From positions 6,017,276-6,081,275 of the forward strand of contig NZ_CP021425.1 of NCBI RefSeq assembly GCF_002162375.1: DNA of 64,000 nucleotides, written 5' to 3'. The notes under the pieces were generated by a model. The model did not search any database and had not been told where the DNA came from. It was given only the letters and a program-made list of their open reading frames with translations. The stretch comes from Oleiphilus messinensis. Lineage in GTDB: Bacteria; Pseudomonadota; Gammaproteobacteria; Pseudomonadales; Oleiphilaceae. Made by a program: the position numbers and the translations under genes. Positions 35,801-42,986 of this stretch are shown here, one piece after another (position 1 is the stretch's first letter; every line of letters begins with the position of its first letter).

Positions 35801-37129
35801 GCTCTTAAACCTTTTCTAACTATCTTCAATCGTTTTGAAGGAAATTTATTTAATCCTTTCCTTTTTTATTTGTCTATACACAAGAATTCACCTGAAAGGT
35901 TCAACTCTATCGTTGCTCGAGATGATCTCAGGCAAGTTGAGGAGGGTTTGGCTGTTTGGGGTGGTGAATACGGAGAATTCGTAGATACATGTTTTTCCAC
36001 CAGCAGAATGCTCGCGAAATTAGATCCGGTTACTTCCAAAAAATACCTTTATATGGGAGTTAATGATGGAGCATTAAGGCATGGATGGAGGAAGGACTCT
36101 TTAGTAAGTGTTTCTCTTGTTCAATCTCTTGAAACAATATGGGAAATAAGTGCTACTACTAGTGATAGATTGTTAGATTACACAACAAAGGTATTTGAGC
36201 TAACTAGAAAGGTTGTAGATATCACCGATGGTAAAGGTACGGTTCAAGGGCCATCTAACGTTTTAGCTGTGATTTCTAAATATGATCCGAAACACACTGA
36301 ATACTTATACGATCAAATAGAAGGTTACTCTTGGGAGAAAAATATTGCGCTAGCAGCGGTAATCAATAGCAAGATAAGATTTGGTTATGAACTAAAGGAA
36401 ATCTATACAAATTTTGATAGTTTTCAAAAGCATGCTAGTTACAGTGGACACATTGACCCTGATTATTATGATCAACAGTTCGAGTGTTTAATAAATATCG
36501 CAAGTTCATATTTGTACACAGATGCTGAAAAGCGAGATGCCTTTGAAAGGTGTTCTGAGTTGATAAGCAAAGCTTCAGAGGATAATACGGGGCGCTTCTT
36601 AGGAGAAAACGAGTTTAAAGAGTTAAAACGCGTCTACGACAGCCTTTGTCTCTCTTATGATCTAGAAACTCGTTTCAACGTAAGCTTTGCAGAAAACATA
36701 GAAACCTCTCAAGGATTTATTGAGCGAATAAAGATAGCTGAAGATCGTGCACAGATATCTAACTTGTATGTCGAACTAAGGGATTATGAAAGAAGAATTA
36801 CACTAAAAGAAAGGAAAGATTGGGAAATATTGATAAGAAAAACTAAAGAGATATGTGGCGACATTGATCTATTTATCAATCTTTTGCGGGAGAGCTATTA
36901 CCCACATAGCGATTGGTATTTTCATCAGTCTAGATATTTGCACTTAGGATTATCAGTCGCATTAACAGATATAGATTCAAAAGAAATAATTCTATTATAT
37001 TTGAAGGACAATACAGGGCATGGAGGGTTCAGTAATCTGATCAAATCCTATGCTGCTCATAATGATCGAGATATGTGCTGTAGGTTATTTAATAGGTATC
37101 TTCAATTGTGTAATTTGCTTGTAAAGTGA
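32858..37129 (+). CDS. Restriction-endonuclease-like/NACHT STAND ATPase, candidate anti-phage NLR
   Basis: A 1423-aa protein. Residues ~1-150 look like a PD-(D/E)xK nuclease of Mrr type: SFEDLCMHF, then GIETEP (45-50) and QVKYF (61-65), with Glu and Lys at the metal positions. A NACHT ATPase follows: Walker A GSPGSGKS (224-231), Walker B LFDGLDEV (299-306), sensor ITCR (~332-335) and the C-terminal NACHT helix motif FRHRRYQEFF (522-531). Residues ~540-1423 are helical and fit no repeat I know; they would be the sensor. This order matches bacterial NLR/Avs defence proteins that sense phage and then cut DNA. ATG 32858 was chosen over a TTG at 32819. The gene is AT-rich and bracketed by inverted repeats. 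Confidence 0.8.
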   Translation: MNSIDFYNIKVHGESKQSSFEDLCMHFFCRELKVSSIDSYQNQPGIETEPVSINGELIGFQVKYFQGKFDWEQIQHSLLGAENKSTKSRRFDLRFPDNVFKKYGLTKVYIYSNKEKTLNRRDKTKAELLINKVASKYGCTTTFVCEKALVQKLIMPTNKDLSQLYFGVGDELGVIKRTISSELQTFLSSSEYLPIPITDQTGKKISDLSRFVLVGSTNTYILSGSPGSGKSILARKLFQELGGLDLELDKERIQLFTTNKVIPVLINLKDCAFETVDYLVGKVKSELGLDNSTLHYCYLFDGLDEVSEERLDSVLSFLKKLSATETKSRIVITCRKGNTNLRRLRSYFSSINTMSIEDLSSAEIEAYFKGKMDCKKIDHLKALSVNNSSLLSEVKDILLAELLWQTIETLGEHSNSIDLIRKKVDLLLGSPQHIKSLNKLNLLNPKKGQILELLQRISFEYHDKRKNKFQFRFYIAELQHLVQDLLPKLDYRSVNEIISYISDLFFDTTPVASEGMSDTYIFRHRRYQEFFFAQKLKKEYEKDPAIVRQLKVISSRDFFEDLFLVYVRNEYLNEGNILGLTDLNLIDVYLGKNDKFGVDDNDFFSSSEFLGCLLAQSDEVYDEILGDRDLAIESRLLIDVESARALTRELKSGGHSELDLLEDQFKFLWESEVSELLNNISLFWKAGRKEFSSRLKKNLSDIDQLVRESGVLKELSSDINDPYRDQFENFIFLKIVIQETSPIEILEKLVRPTYTDFEEEPFYSYQESGKDKLINSFIRVIIEFCRSDILEIFDTFDHDEKSYLFPELLEVEGLELLYSNEKLFDKIKQFISEFGGENSRFNLNIIGLKKLFGLDINETELEQTRKIWEDVRNERPMDWHFRGTSKKHLISSYILEKFKFDDYLKPQERHSFRYFNEKGLYAALYEGVIRIISKKDKPEEVLGQFVKYINYYYEGRSSYLYLTNEITKLVATIFSKGEDSEALKPFLTIFNRFEGNLFNPFLFYLSIHKNSPERFNSIVARDDLRQVEEGLAVWGGEYGEFVDTCFSTSRMLAKLDPVTSKKYLYMGVNDGALRHGWRKDSLVSVSLVQSLETIWEISATTSDRLLDYTTKVFELTRKVVDITDGKGTVQGPSNVLAVISKYDPKHTEYLYDQIEGYSWEKNIALAAVINSKIRFGYELKEIYTNFDSFQKHASYSGHIDPDYYDQQFECLINIASSYLYTDAEKRDAFERCSELISKASEDNTGRFLGENEFKELKRVYDSLCLSYDLETRFNVSFAENIETSQGFIERIKIAEDRAQISNLYVELRDYERRITLKERKDWEILIRKTKEICGDIDLFINLLRESYYPHSDWYFHQSRYLHLGLSVALTDIDSKEIILLYLKDNTGHGGFSNLIKSYAAHNDRDMCCRLFNRYLQLCNLLVK

Positions 37130-37139
37130 CTCCTCGCTG

Positions 37140-37206
37140 AAATAAACAGGACACCCACTCATAACTTGGAGAATATATTTATGGAGTTCAGGCGGTGTCT
37201 GTCCCC
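37140..37206 (-). repeat. MITE/REP-like repeat, copy 2 (inverted)
   Basis: Read on the minus strand it starts GGGGACAGACACCGCC and ends GGGTGTCCTGTTTATTT, like copies 1 and 3, with a ~12-bp deletion (the GGYCATTACAAA part). It starts 11 bp past the NACHT stop. Copies 1 and 2 thus face each other around the gene. Confidence 0.75.
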
Positions 37207-37285
37207 GATAGACTTTAACAAAGCATATAATGGTTGGGAAATTGCGATACAAGCAACTGGGACAGGCATGGCCATCATGCGATCA

Positions 37286-37417
37286 GGGACAGCCACTTTC
37301 ATTCTCAAAATTCTATACTTTCAATCATCTGGAAGGCGAATTCACCAATAATTCACCTATAGAATTCAGTGTTTTGAGAGTGAATTTTTTAATGGCCTAT
37401 GGTGAGTGTCTGTTCCC
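37286..37417. repeat. Diverged inverted pair of the same repeat family
   Basis: The left arm starts GGGACAGCCACTTTC, then TTCTCAAAATTCTATA; the right arm, read on the minus strand, starts GGGAACAGACACTCACC, then ATAGGCCATT and TCTCAAAA. The arms also share GAATTC and CTATA elements near the centre. This looks like an old BIME-type pair. The two open frames over 37166-37448 are repeat sequence, not genes. Nothing else is seen in the gap 37130-37522. Confidence 0.55.
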
Positions 37418-37522
37418 TGTAAGAAAAAACAATTTGGCTACAAATTAGTGAGATATCGAGGTTTGGATGCAAACGCCAACGCGGGTTGCAACAACAAATC
37501 ATAGACAAATTGAATCGGCCAG

Positions 37523-37897
37523 TTACGCATTCCGATTTACGATGTCTTCAATCAATTTATCAGCACCAATTAATGGAATTAGCCTCATTAGAACCTCATC
37601 CAAGACGCCTTCTTCTGCGTTAACAATGAACTCTGTTTGCCGATCTTTCCAAGATAGAGTCTGGATTAAACTGGCAGCGACAACACTTGGAGATTCAAGA
37701 TTATCCACTTTAACTTCAGTTGCTCCTCCTCTTATGCTTGTTGTGATTGGACAGCAGATAAGCAGGCCTGTGCGCCGATTATACTCCTTGCTACTTAAAA
37801 CAAGTGCTGGCCTTATTTTGCCAATTTCTCTACCTTTTGTAGGATCAAAATCCAGCCAAATGATATCATTTCTTTCAGGCACATAAGACCTACTCAA
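37523..37897 (-). CDS. mazF: MazF/PemK-family endoribonuclease toxin
   Basis: A 124-aa MazF toxin, an mRNA-cutting endoribonuclease. Typical blocks are VPERNDIIWLDFDPTKGREI, KIRPALVLSSKEYN and GLLICCPITTSIRG. The start is TTG 37897 with GGGAG about 7 nt upstream, giving an 8-bp overlap with mazE; a GTG at 37915 is also possible. Overlap and order antitoxin-toxin are standard for type II modules. Key Arg and Ser/Thr (RP, TTS) are intact, so the toxin seems functional. It lies in the accessory region between repeats, as a stabilising or defence element. Confidence 0.9.
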   Translation of the reverse strand: MSRSYVPERNDIIWLDFDPTKGREIGKIRPALVLSSKEYNRRTGLLICCPITTSIRGGATEVKVDNLESPSVVAASLIQTLSWKDRQTEFIVNAEEGVLDEVLMRLIPLIGADKLIEDIVNRNA

Positions 37898-38162
37898 ATC
37901 CCAGCTCCCTATCACTAAGTACCGCTAACTCGTCGGCATGCGCGAGTTCTGGCGTCATTCCTTTAAGTAAATCTTTTTCTTTTAATGGGAAAACGAACAT
38001 CTTGCAAGGTTTTACTTTTTTGACCGTAAAACCATCCTCGAACACCTCAACACTCACTTTAGTATCTTGTTCAAATTGAGGTATATCCCTGATGAGCCCT
38101 GCTACACGGAGAGCTAGACCATTTCCCCACTTTTGTATTTTGGCTTGAACAACTTGTCCCAT
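37890..38162 (-). CDS. mazE: MazE/AbrB-type antitoxin
   Basis: A 90-aa antitoxin. The N-terminal ~45 residues are the AbrB/MazE swapped-hairpin DNA-binding fold (QAKIQKWGNGLALRV); the C-terminal part (FPLKEKDLLKGMTPELAHAD) is the flexible toxin-binding tail. ATG 38162 fits the family N-terminus, so an extension to 38189 was dropped. It precedes and overlaps mazF by 8 bp. It should repress its own promoter, where repeat elements are visible. Confidence 0.88.
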   Translation of the reverse strand: MGQVVQAKIQKWGNGLALRVAGLIRDIPQFEQDTKVSVEVFEDGFTVKKVKPCKMFVFPLKEKDLLKGMTPELAHADELAVLSDRELGFE

Positions 38163-38189
38163 AAAAATCGCCCATAAATGTATAATCAT

Positions 38190-38223
38190 TGTTGATACAT
38201 AAAAGTATATACTATGTTGATAC
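38190..38223 (-). promoter_or_regulatory. mazEF promoter/operator region
   Basis: TGTTGATAC occurs twice (38190-38198 and 38215-38223) around a GTATATAC palindrome (38205-38212), within an AT-rich stretch 28 bp upstream of mazE. Binding by MazE/MazEF is inferred. The rest of the gap up to 38492 holds nothing recognisable. Confidence 0.4.
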
Positions 38224-38492
38224 CATTACAATAGAAAGTTTCATGAATACTTTCTTTACGATGTTTGTGCGTCCGCTAACGGGAAAGCGAATTGCATAGA
38301 GGATGAATGGCAAGTATTCGCATTGAGTAGCCCCAGCAACAACCCAAGTCAGTTACAAACTTAATTTGTGCACCTACATCAAGAAAAACATCTTAAAATA
38401 GTAGATGATGAATAAGGATGGGAATCGGGGGTTGGCTTATTTCAGCACAAGATCCCCTTCATCGCCGGTCACGGTCATCTGCGGGACAACCA

Positions 38493-38570
38493 GGGACAGA
38501 CACTGCCCAAACTCCATAGGCCATTACAAAATATATTCTCAAAGTTATGAGTGGGTGTCCTGTTTATTTT
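38493..38570 (+). repeat. MITE/REP-like repeat, copy 3, interrupted by IS66
   Basis: Starts GGGACAGACACTGCCC and matches copy 1 nearly base for base through ATTACAAAATATATTCTCAA and GGGTGTCCTGT. The IS66-family element starts directly at 38571, so the insertion hit the end of this repeat; the interrupted flank resumes at 41041. Confidence 0.75.
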
Positions 38571-38656
38571 GTAAGCGCCAATAAATCAGCACGTATTTTT
38601 TCTGGAAAAATATCGCCACACTGATTCCACTTTTCACTCACCGATGGGAATCAGTC

Positions 38657-38971
38657 ATGACTTCACAAGAACGAGCCAATTTTTGGCATCAGCACGTTAT
38701 CAATTGGCAGACATCTGGTTTGTCCGGGCAGGCCTATTGTAAACAGCAGTCGCTCACTTATCACCAGTTTGTCTATTGGCGAAAAAAATATGCGGATTCA
38801 AATCAGGATAGCGAGCTCGCTGAGAGACCCGGATTTGCAAAAGTTGCCGCAGCAGATCACACGCTACCCCGTCAAGAAGGGCTTTCAATATCTCTGCCTA
38901 ATGGTATGGCAATTTCCGGATTGCATGGTGGCAATATTCATTTACTCGGTGCCATTCTGGAGCAGTTGTGA
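38657..38971 (+). CDS. tnpA: IS66 TnpA accessory protein
   Basis: A 104-aa protein with the IS66 TnpA helix-turn-helix pattern (RANFWHQHVINWQTSGLSGQ, then AYCKQQSLTYHQFVYWRKKY). It is needed with TnpB and TnpC for transposition, though its exact role is unclear. It overlaps tnpB by 4 bp (ATGA type), so translation is coupled. Confidence 0.9.
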   Translation: MTSQERANFWHQHVINWQTSGLSGQAYCKQQSLTYHQFVYWRKKYADSNQDSELAERPGFAKVAAADHTLPRQEGLSISLPNGMAISGLHGGNIHLLGAILEQL

Positions 38972-39339
38972 TGCGAGCGCGATATCTCCGTCCCGCTTTG
39001 GAAATCCCCGAGATCTACCTTTACCGTGCACCAGTGGATTTTCGCAAACAGGTGAACGGACTCGCTACACTCGTTGAGCAAGAGCTGGGGCATAGTCCGT
39101 TCAGTGGAGCACTCTATGTATTCACAAACCGCTATCGCAACAGGATTAAATGCCTGCTGTGGGAAGATAATGGCTTTGTCCTTTATTACAAGGCGCTTGC
39201 AGAAGAAAAATTCAAATGGCCATCAGCATCCGATGAGTGGCTGACACTGACCGGGGAGCAAATCAACTGGTTGTTGGATGGCTATGATATTAGCCTGCTT
39301 AAAGGGCACCGAAAACTTCATTACGAATCACTATTTTGA
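38968..39339 (+). CDS. tnpB: IS66 TnpB accessory protein (Orf2)
   Basis: A 123-aa IS66 Orf2-like protein: IYLYRAPVDFRKQVNGLATL, LYVFTNRYRNRIKCLLWED and GFVLYYKALAEEKFKWP are the family blocks. Full length. Overlaps tnpA by 4 bp; tnpC starts 47 bp downstream. Confidence 0.92.
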   Translation: MMRARYLRPALEIPEIYLYRAPVDFRKQVNGLATLVEQELGHSPFSGALYVFTNRYRNRIKCLLWEDNGFVLYYKALAEEKFKWPSASDEWLTLTGEQINWLLDGYDISLLKGHRKLHYESLF

Positions 39340-39385
39340 TGAATTAAATAAAGCGTCATCATGTTGTTTTAGTTATAATTTCGAA

Positions 39386-41011
39386 ATGAAAAAAGTACCC
39401 GATCTGCTCAAAAATCCAGACGATTACAGCAAACTCTCATCAGCAGAGTTGTTGGCTGTCATTGCAGATTTCCAGCAACAACTTGAGTCTCGGGAGAAGG
39501 TACTACAAGTCAAAGATGACGCCATCCACCAGCGTGATCGCTACATCACCCTTCTTGAAGAACAGTTACGCCTGAAAAAGGCCCAGCAATTTGCCGCCAG
39601 CAGCGAAAAACAGGCTTACCAGATCCACCTGTTTGACGAAGCGGAATTGGAAGAAGAACTTGAAGCCTTGCGCGAACAGCTGCCGGATGATGCAGACTCG
39701 CTAAAGCCAAGTAAGAAGAAACGCCGTCAACGCGGATTCTCGGACAAGCTGGTGCGCGAACGAATCGAACTATCCCTGTCAGAGGACGAAAAAGCGGGTG
39801 CCAGTAAAGTCTTCTTTACCAAAGTAAAAGAAGAGCTGCAGTTTATTCCGGCGCAATTAAAAGTGTTTGAGATCTGGCAGGAAAAAGCCGTATTCGATGA
39901 AGATGGACAGGAACAGCTTGTCGCAGCAAAACGTCCTGTTCATCCGTTGGGTAAATGCATTGCAACCACATCACTCCTGGCGTATATCATCACATCGAAA
40001 TATGCCGATGGTCTACCGCTTTACCGTTTAGAGAAAATGTTGGCTCGCCTAGGGCACGAAGTCAGCCGAACCAGTATGGCACATTGGATCATTCGGCTTG
40101 ATGATGTATTCAAACCGCTCATTAATCTTATGCGGGACGTCCAGAACAGCAGTCGTTATCTTCAAGCAGATGAAACCCGGATACAAGTACTGAAAGAGGA
40201 CGGCAAAAGTGTCCGATCTGACAAATGGATGTGGGTGATCCGGGGCGGCCCACCAGACCAACCTGTCGTGCTATTTGAATATGACCCCTCTCGTTCGGGG
40301 AATGTTCCTGTTCGCCTGCTGGAAGGGTTTACGGGCACCTTGCAAGCCGATGGGTATGCTGGTTATGCCAAGGTATGTCGTGAAAACGATATTACTCGTA
40401 TTGGCTGTTGGGATCACGCCAGACGTAAGTATATTGAAGCCATCAAGGGTGCACCGAATAGCAGCAAAACTAAAAAAGGCAAAGTCAGCAAGGCCGACAT
40501 GGCACTGAGTTACATTCGAAAGCTCTACGCAATAGAGCGCGAGATACAGGATCGAAAAGAGGCTGAACGGTACCGTGTCCGTCAGGAAATGAGTGTTCCA
40601 CTGCTGAACGAATTCAAGAGCTGGCTGGAGAAAAACGTCAGTAAGGTCATGAAAGGATCGCTCACCCGTACGGCCATGGAATACACCTTAAACCAGTGGC
40701 CTTATCTGATAGGATATTGTGAGAAAGGCTATCTCAATATCAGCAATGCATTGGCAGAAAATGCGATACGTCCTTTTGCCATAGGCCGACGCGCCTGGCT
40801 GTTTGCTGATACGAGCCAAGGTGCCAGAGCCAGTGCGACCTGCTACTCCTTGATCGAGACCGCTAAAGCCAACCAACTGGAACCTTCTGCTTACATCCAT
40901 TATGTTCTGAATCGAATCGGTGAGGCGGATACGATTGATAAACTTGAAGCCCTGTTACCGTGGAATGTCGTGCTGGAATCTTCTTTAAAAAATGTGGCTC
41001 AATACAGTTAG
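39386..41011 (+). CDS. tnpC: IS66 TnpC transposase (DDE)
   Basis: A 541-aa transposase with an N-terminal coiled coil (~15-75), a zinc/leucine-rich middle and the DDE catalytic domain; Asp in LQADETRIQVL, Asp in TLQADGYAGYA and Glu in ALAENAIRPFAIGRRAWLF. ATG 39386 was chosen because the frame upstream (from 39278) overlaps tnpB. No frameshift is seen. Confidence 0.92.
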   Translation: MKKVPDLLKNPDDYSKLSSAELLAVIADFQQQLESREKVLQVKDDAIHQRDRYITLLEEQLRLKKAQQFAASSEKQAYQIHLFDEAELEEELEALREQLPDDADSLKPSKKKRRQRGFSDKLVRERIELSLSEDEKAGASKVFFTKVKEELQFIPAQLKVFEIWQEKAVFDEDGQEQLVAAKRPVHPLGKCIATTSLLAYIITSKYADGLPLYRLEKMLARLGHEVSRTSMAHWIIRLDDVFKPLINLMRDVQNSSRYLQADETRIQVLKEDGKSVRSDKWMWVIRGGPPDQPVVLFEYDPSRSGNVPVRLLEGFTGTLQADGYAGYAKVCRENDITRIGCWDHARRKYIEAIKGAPNSSKTKKGKVSKADMALSYIRKLYAIEREIQDRKEAERYRVRQEMSVPLLNEFKSWLEKNVSKVMKGSLTRTAMEYTLNQWPYLIGYCEKGYLNISNALAENAIRPFAIGRRAWLFADTSQGARASATCYSLIETAKANQLEPSAYIHYVLNRIGEADTIDKLEALLPWNVVLESSLKNVAQYS

Positions 41012-41084
41012 GGGAAGTGTGTCGATTTAACGGCGCTTACTTTATTTTCCAATCCGTTGCGTTCGATACTGGATAACTCTCGCA

Positions 41085-41381
41085 ATGGCAGATAAGAAAG
41101 CTTACCAGGAATGGAAGACAAAGGCTGAGCAAGTCCGGCAAATCAGCTCAGACAAGAAACTGGCTCGTTGGCAGAAAGCACATCTGGCGGGAAAAGCATT
41201 AATGGGCATCGACCTGAACGGACTACAGTCGAAGCACCGACGAAAATTTCTCAACACCATTAGTCAAATAAACGGGATTCTCGCCAATTACCAACTTGAT
41301 AGTTTTGATGATTATCAAAAAATTTCAGAAGATGAACTATCAGAGATTATCCGTTTGTTGAAAGCACTCACCCCACCATGA
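41085..41381 (+). CDS. Hypothetical protein (98 aa)
   Basis: A small basic-then-acidic helical protein (DKKAYQEWKTKAEQ, then LSEIIRLLKALTPP), outside the IS66 ends, 36 bp past the target duplication. No family recognised and no clear SD sequence before ATG 41085. It may be a relic of the element that carried repeat copy 3, or a small gene of the accessory region. Confidence 0.4.
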   Translation: MADKKAYQEWKTKAEQVRQISSDKKLARWQKAHLAGKALMGIDLNGLQSKHRRKFLNTISQINGILANYQLDSFDDYQKISEDELSEIIRLLKALTPP

Positions 41382-41394
41382 TGATCTAGTCAAC

Positions 41395-41482
41395 TGCGTC
41401 TTAGTATGAACGCTTACCCCTGTGCGGACCCGCATGCAGGGTGTTGTGGGGACTGGGGGCTAGATACCCCCGGTTACCCGAC
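41395..41482 (+). ncRNA. Probable group II intron 3'-end remnant (domains V/VI-like)
   Basis: The run GTGCGGACCCGCATGCAGGG can fold as a short bulged hairpin (CCCTG/CAGGG with a 2-nt bulge, TGCG/CGCA), and is followed by GTGTTGTGGGGAC, a second hairpin ACTGGGGG/CCCCCGGT and TTACCCGAC. This order resembles bacterial group II intron 3' ends as I remember them. No reverse-transcriptase frame is present, so it would be a fragment. Confidence 0.4.
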
Positions 41483-41500
41483 TATGCATTGAGATTAAGA

Positions 41501-42103
41501 TTAGGTAAAACCATTTTTGATATCTTGTTTATCTTTAGCTTTTTCCAGCCATTTTCCTTCTGAATCGGCATGTAGAATAATTTTTTTAATTCTGTTCTTT
41601 ACGCTATCAATTTTTATTATTCTAACTTTATAACCGAGTTTTTTATACGACCTCAGTATTTTTTTAAAAATTTCATGCTGATACGATTCGGACTCTATCC
41701 TTACGTCATCAACCACCATCGGAAGTGGTTCAAATAGAAAAACTTTCCTATATTCGAATTTTTTGGAAGACTTTTCTAAATCGGGAATTACTACATCTTC
41801 CATTTCACAATATGCGATGTTATCTGGTATCGCATAGTCTAAGAAGACTCTTTGGCCAGCATCAAGAGACGACTCTACTTTTAGCATTTTATCCAATATT
41901 TCTACTTGCAATTTAAATTGATCTTTTCTCGCAGATACCGCATCTCCACCTTTTGTAATATGATTTTTGATTACTTCTCTACTAACATCCGGAGAGGTCA
42001 AATACCCAAGGCGTTTTAATTCTTCCAATACAGTTGTTTTTCCCGAAGATGGCGGCCCGGTCAATACAACCCACTCAGTTTTAACAGGTATGAAATCTAT
42101 CAC
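41501..42103 (-). CDS. P-loop kinase/ATPase, AAA_28 (NadR/Ttd14-like)
   Basis: A 200-aa protein with Walker A GPPSSGKTT near the N-terminus (~14-22) and a second acidic strand RVFLDYAIPDN, then VFLFEPLP, typical of the AAA_28/NadR-like kinases. Such proteins phosphorylate or bind nucleotides or other small molecules. The SD region AGAGGTGATC is almost the full anti-SD complement and places the start at GTG 42103; GTG 42112 is possible. AT-rich like its neighbour, a methyltransferase gene 55 bp upstream on the same strand, so one operon is likely. Function unknown. Confidence 0.65.
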   Translation of the reverse strand: MIDFIPVKTEWVVLTGPPSSGKTTVLEELKRLGYLTSPDVSREVIKNHITKGGDAVSARKDQFKLQVEILDKMLKVESSLDAGQRVFLDYAIPDNIAYCEMEDVVIPDLEKSSKKFEYRKVFLFEPLPMVVDDVRIESESYQHEIFKKILRSYKKLGYKVRIIKIDSVKNRIKKIILHADSEGKWLEKAKDKQDIKNGFT

Positions 42104-42158
42104 CAAGATCACCTCTTTTTAATATTGTGTTCACACAAAATTTACCTAATCAGACTAC

Positions 42159-42986
42159 TCAACTTTTTATTATCTTTTGAAAACACAAAATATATGAGTA
42201 ATCCTGATTAATATTATCAATTCCTTTGTTGATCACTGAGCTACTCTTTAGAACAAATCCTGCCTGGCAAACATTTTCAATAATTTTAACTGGATTATGT
42301 GGATTTAAATTCAATACCTGTGTTTGTGTATGCATGGATATCTTAAACTGGCCACCTTTTTTTAAAGTATAAATTGGATCGCCATCTGAAATAATTAATG
42401 TCCCACCATCAACAATTACTTCCGCTATTTTCAAAAAATCTGGAAGTGACTTCATTGAAGAAAGAACAAAACATAATATAGCCACATCATAATGACTTTT
42501 AAATTTTGACGGCTCAAATGCACTTATATCGCCTCTAATTGATACAGTTGACATTGCTGCATCACGTAAATGGGATTCATAAACCCTCAACATGCGGTCA
42601 GAGAGATCATAATTAGTCCACTCTACTTTTTCGCTATCTGAAAAACTCAGAGCGATTACCTTTCCTGTTCCTCCGCCTAAATCCAATATACGATGCATCT
42701 TACCTTCCGTGATAACAGACCTTATTTCACTGCATATCTTGTGATGAGTCTCAAATAAATAATTGGTGTTTCTATCATCATATGATTCTGCACATACCGA
42801 ATAGAAAGCCACGGCATTTTCTACACTATGTTCTACTTTACTAGGCACCACTTCTCTATGATTATGAGATTCTATTACCTTAAGCAAATATCTTATTAAT
42901 CCAAGTGCAATTGGCACGCCAACCCCAGAGAAAACCCATTCTTTGTTAGCCATTATCCATTTCAAGATCTCATCCATATCACTCAC
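42159..42986 (-). CDS. Membrane-anchored SAM-dependent methyltransferase
   Basis: A 275-aa protein. Residues ~17-36 (WVFSGVGVPIALGLIRYLLK) form one membrane helix; residues ~60-240 are a class I methyltransferase with motif I RILDLGGGTGKV (99-110), NYDLSDRML (motif II) and a DVAILCFVLSSM strand. The start is GTG 42986 with AAGGA 6 nt upstream. Short N-terminal helices of the type W-x-x-S-G-x-G also occur on bacterial conflict-system effectors, but that resemblance is loose. Substrate unknown. It precedes the P-loop kinase gene in a likely two-gene operon with AT-rich composition. Confidence 0.68.
   Translation of the reverse strand: MSDMDEILKWIMANKEWVFSGVGVPIALGLIRYLLKVIESHNHREVVPSKVEHSVENAVAFYSVCAESYDDRNTNYLFETHHKICSEIRSVITEGKMHRILDLGGGTGKVIALSFSDSEKVEWTNYDLSDRMLRVYESHLRDAAMSTVSIRGDISAFEPSKFKSHYDVAILCFVLSSMKSLPDFLKIAEVIVDGGTLIISDGDPIYTLKKGGQFKISMHTQTQVLNLNPHNPVKIIENVCQAGFVLKSSSVINKGIDNINQDYSYILCFQKIIKS

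Larger units (their letters stand above)
38571..41040 (+). mobile_element. Intact IS66-family insertion sequence
   Basis: The element begins GTAAGCGCCAATAAATCAGC and ends with its inverted counterpart (minus strand GTAAGCGCCGTTAAATCGAC); 18 of the first 22 bases agree. GTAA ends are typical of IS66. TTTATTTT flanks it on both sides (38563-38570 and 41041-41048), the 8-bp target duplication expected. Three intact genes tnpA, tnpB, tnpC lie inside. Perfect duplication and open frames suggest recent insertion. Confidence 0.92.

Noticed and set aside
37166-37448. Two small open frames after the NACHT gene
   Set aside because: They lie across MITE/REP-type repeat copies, with no SD sequence and no family match.
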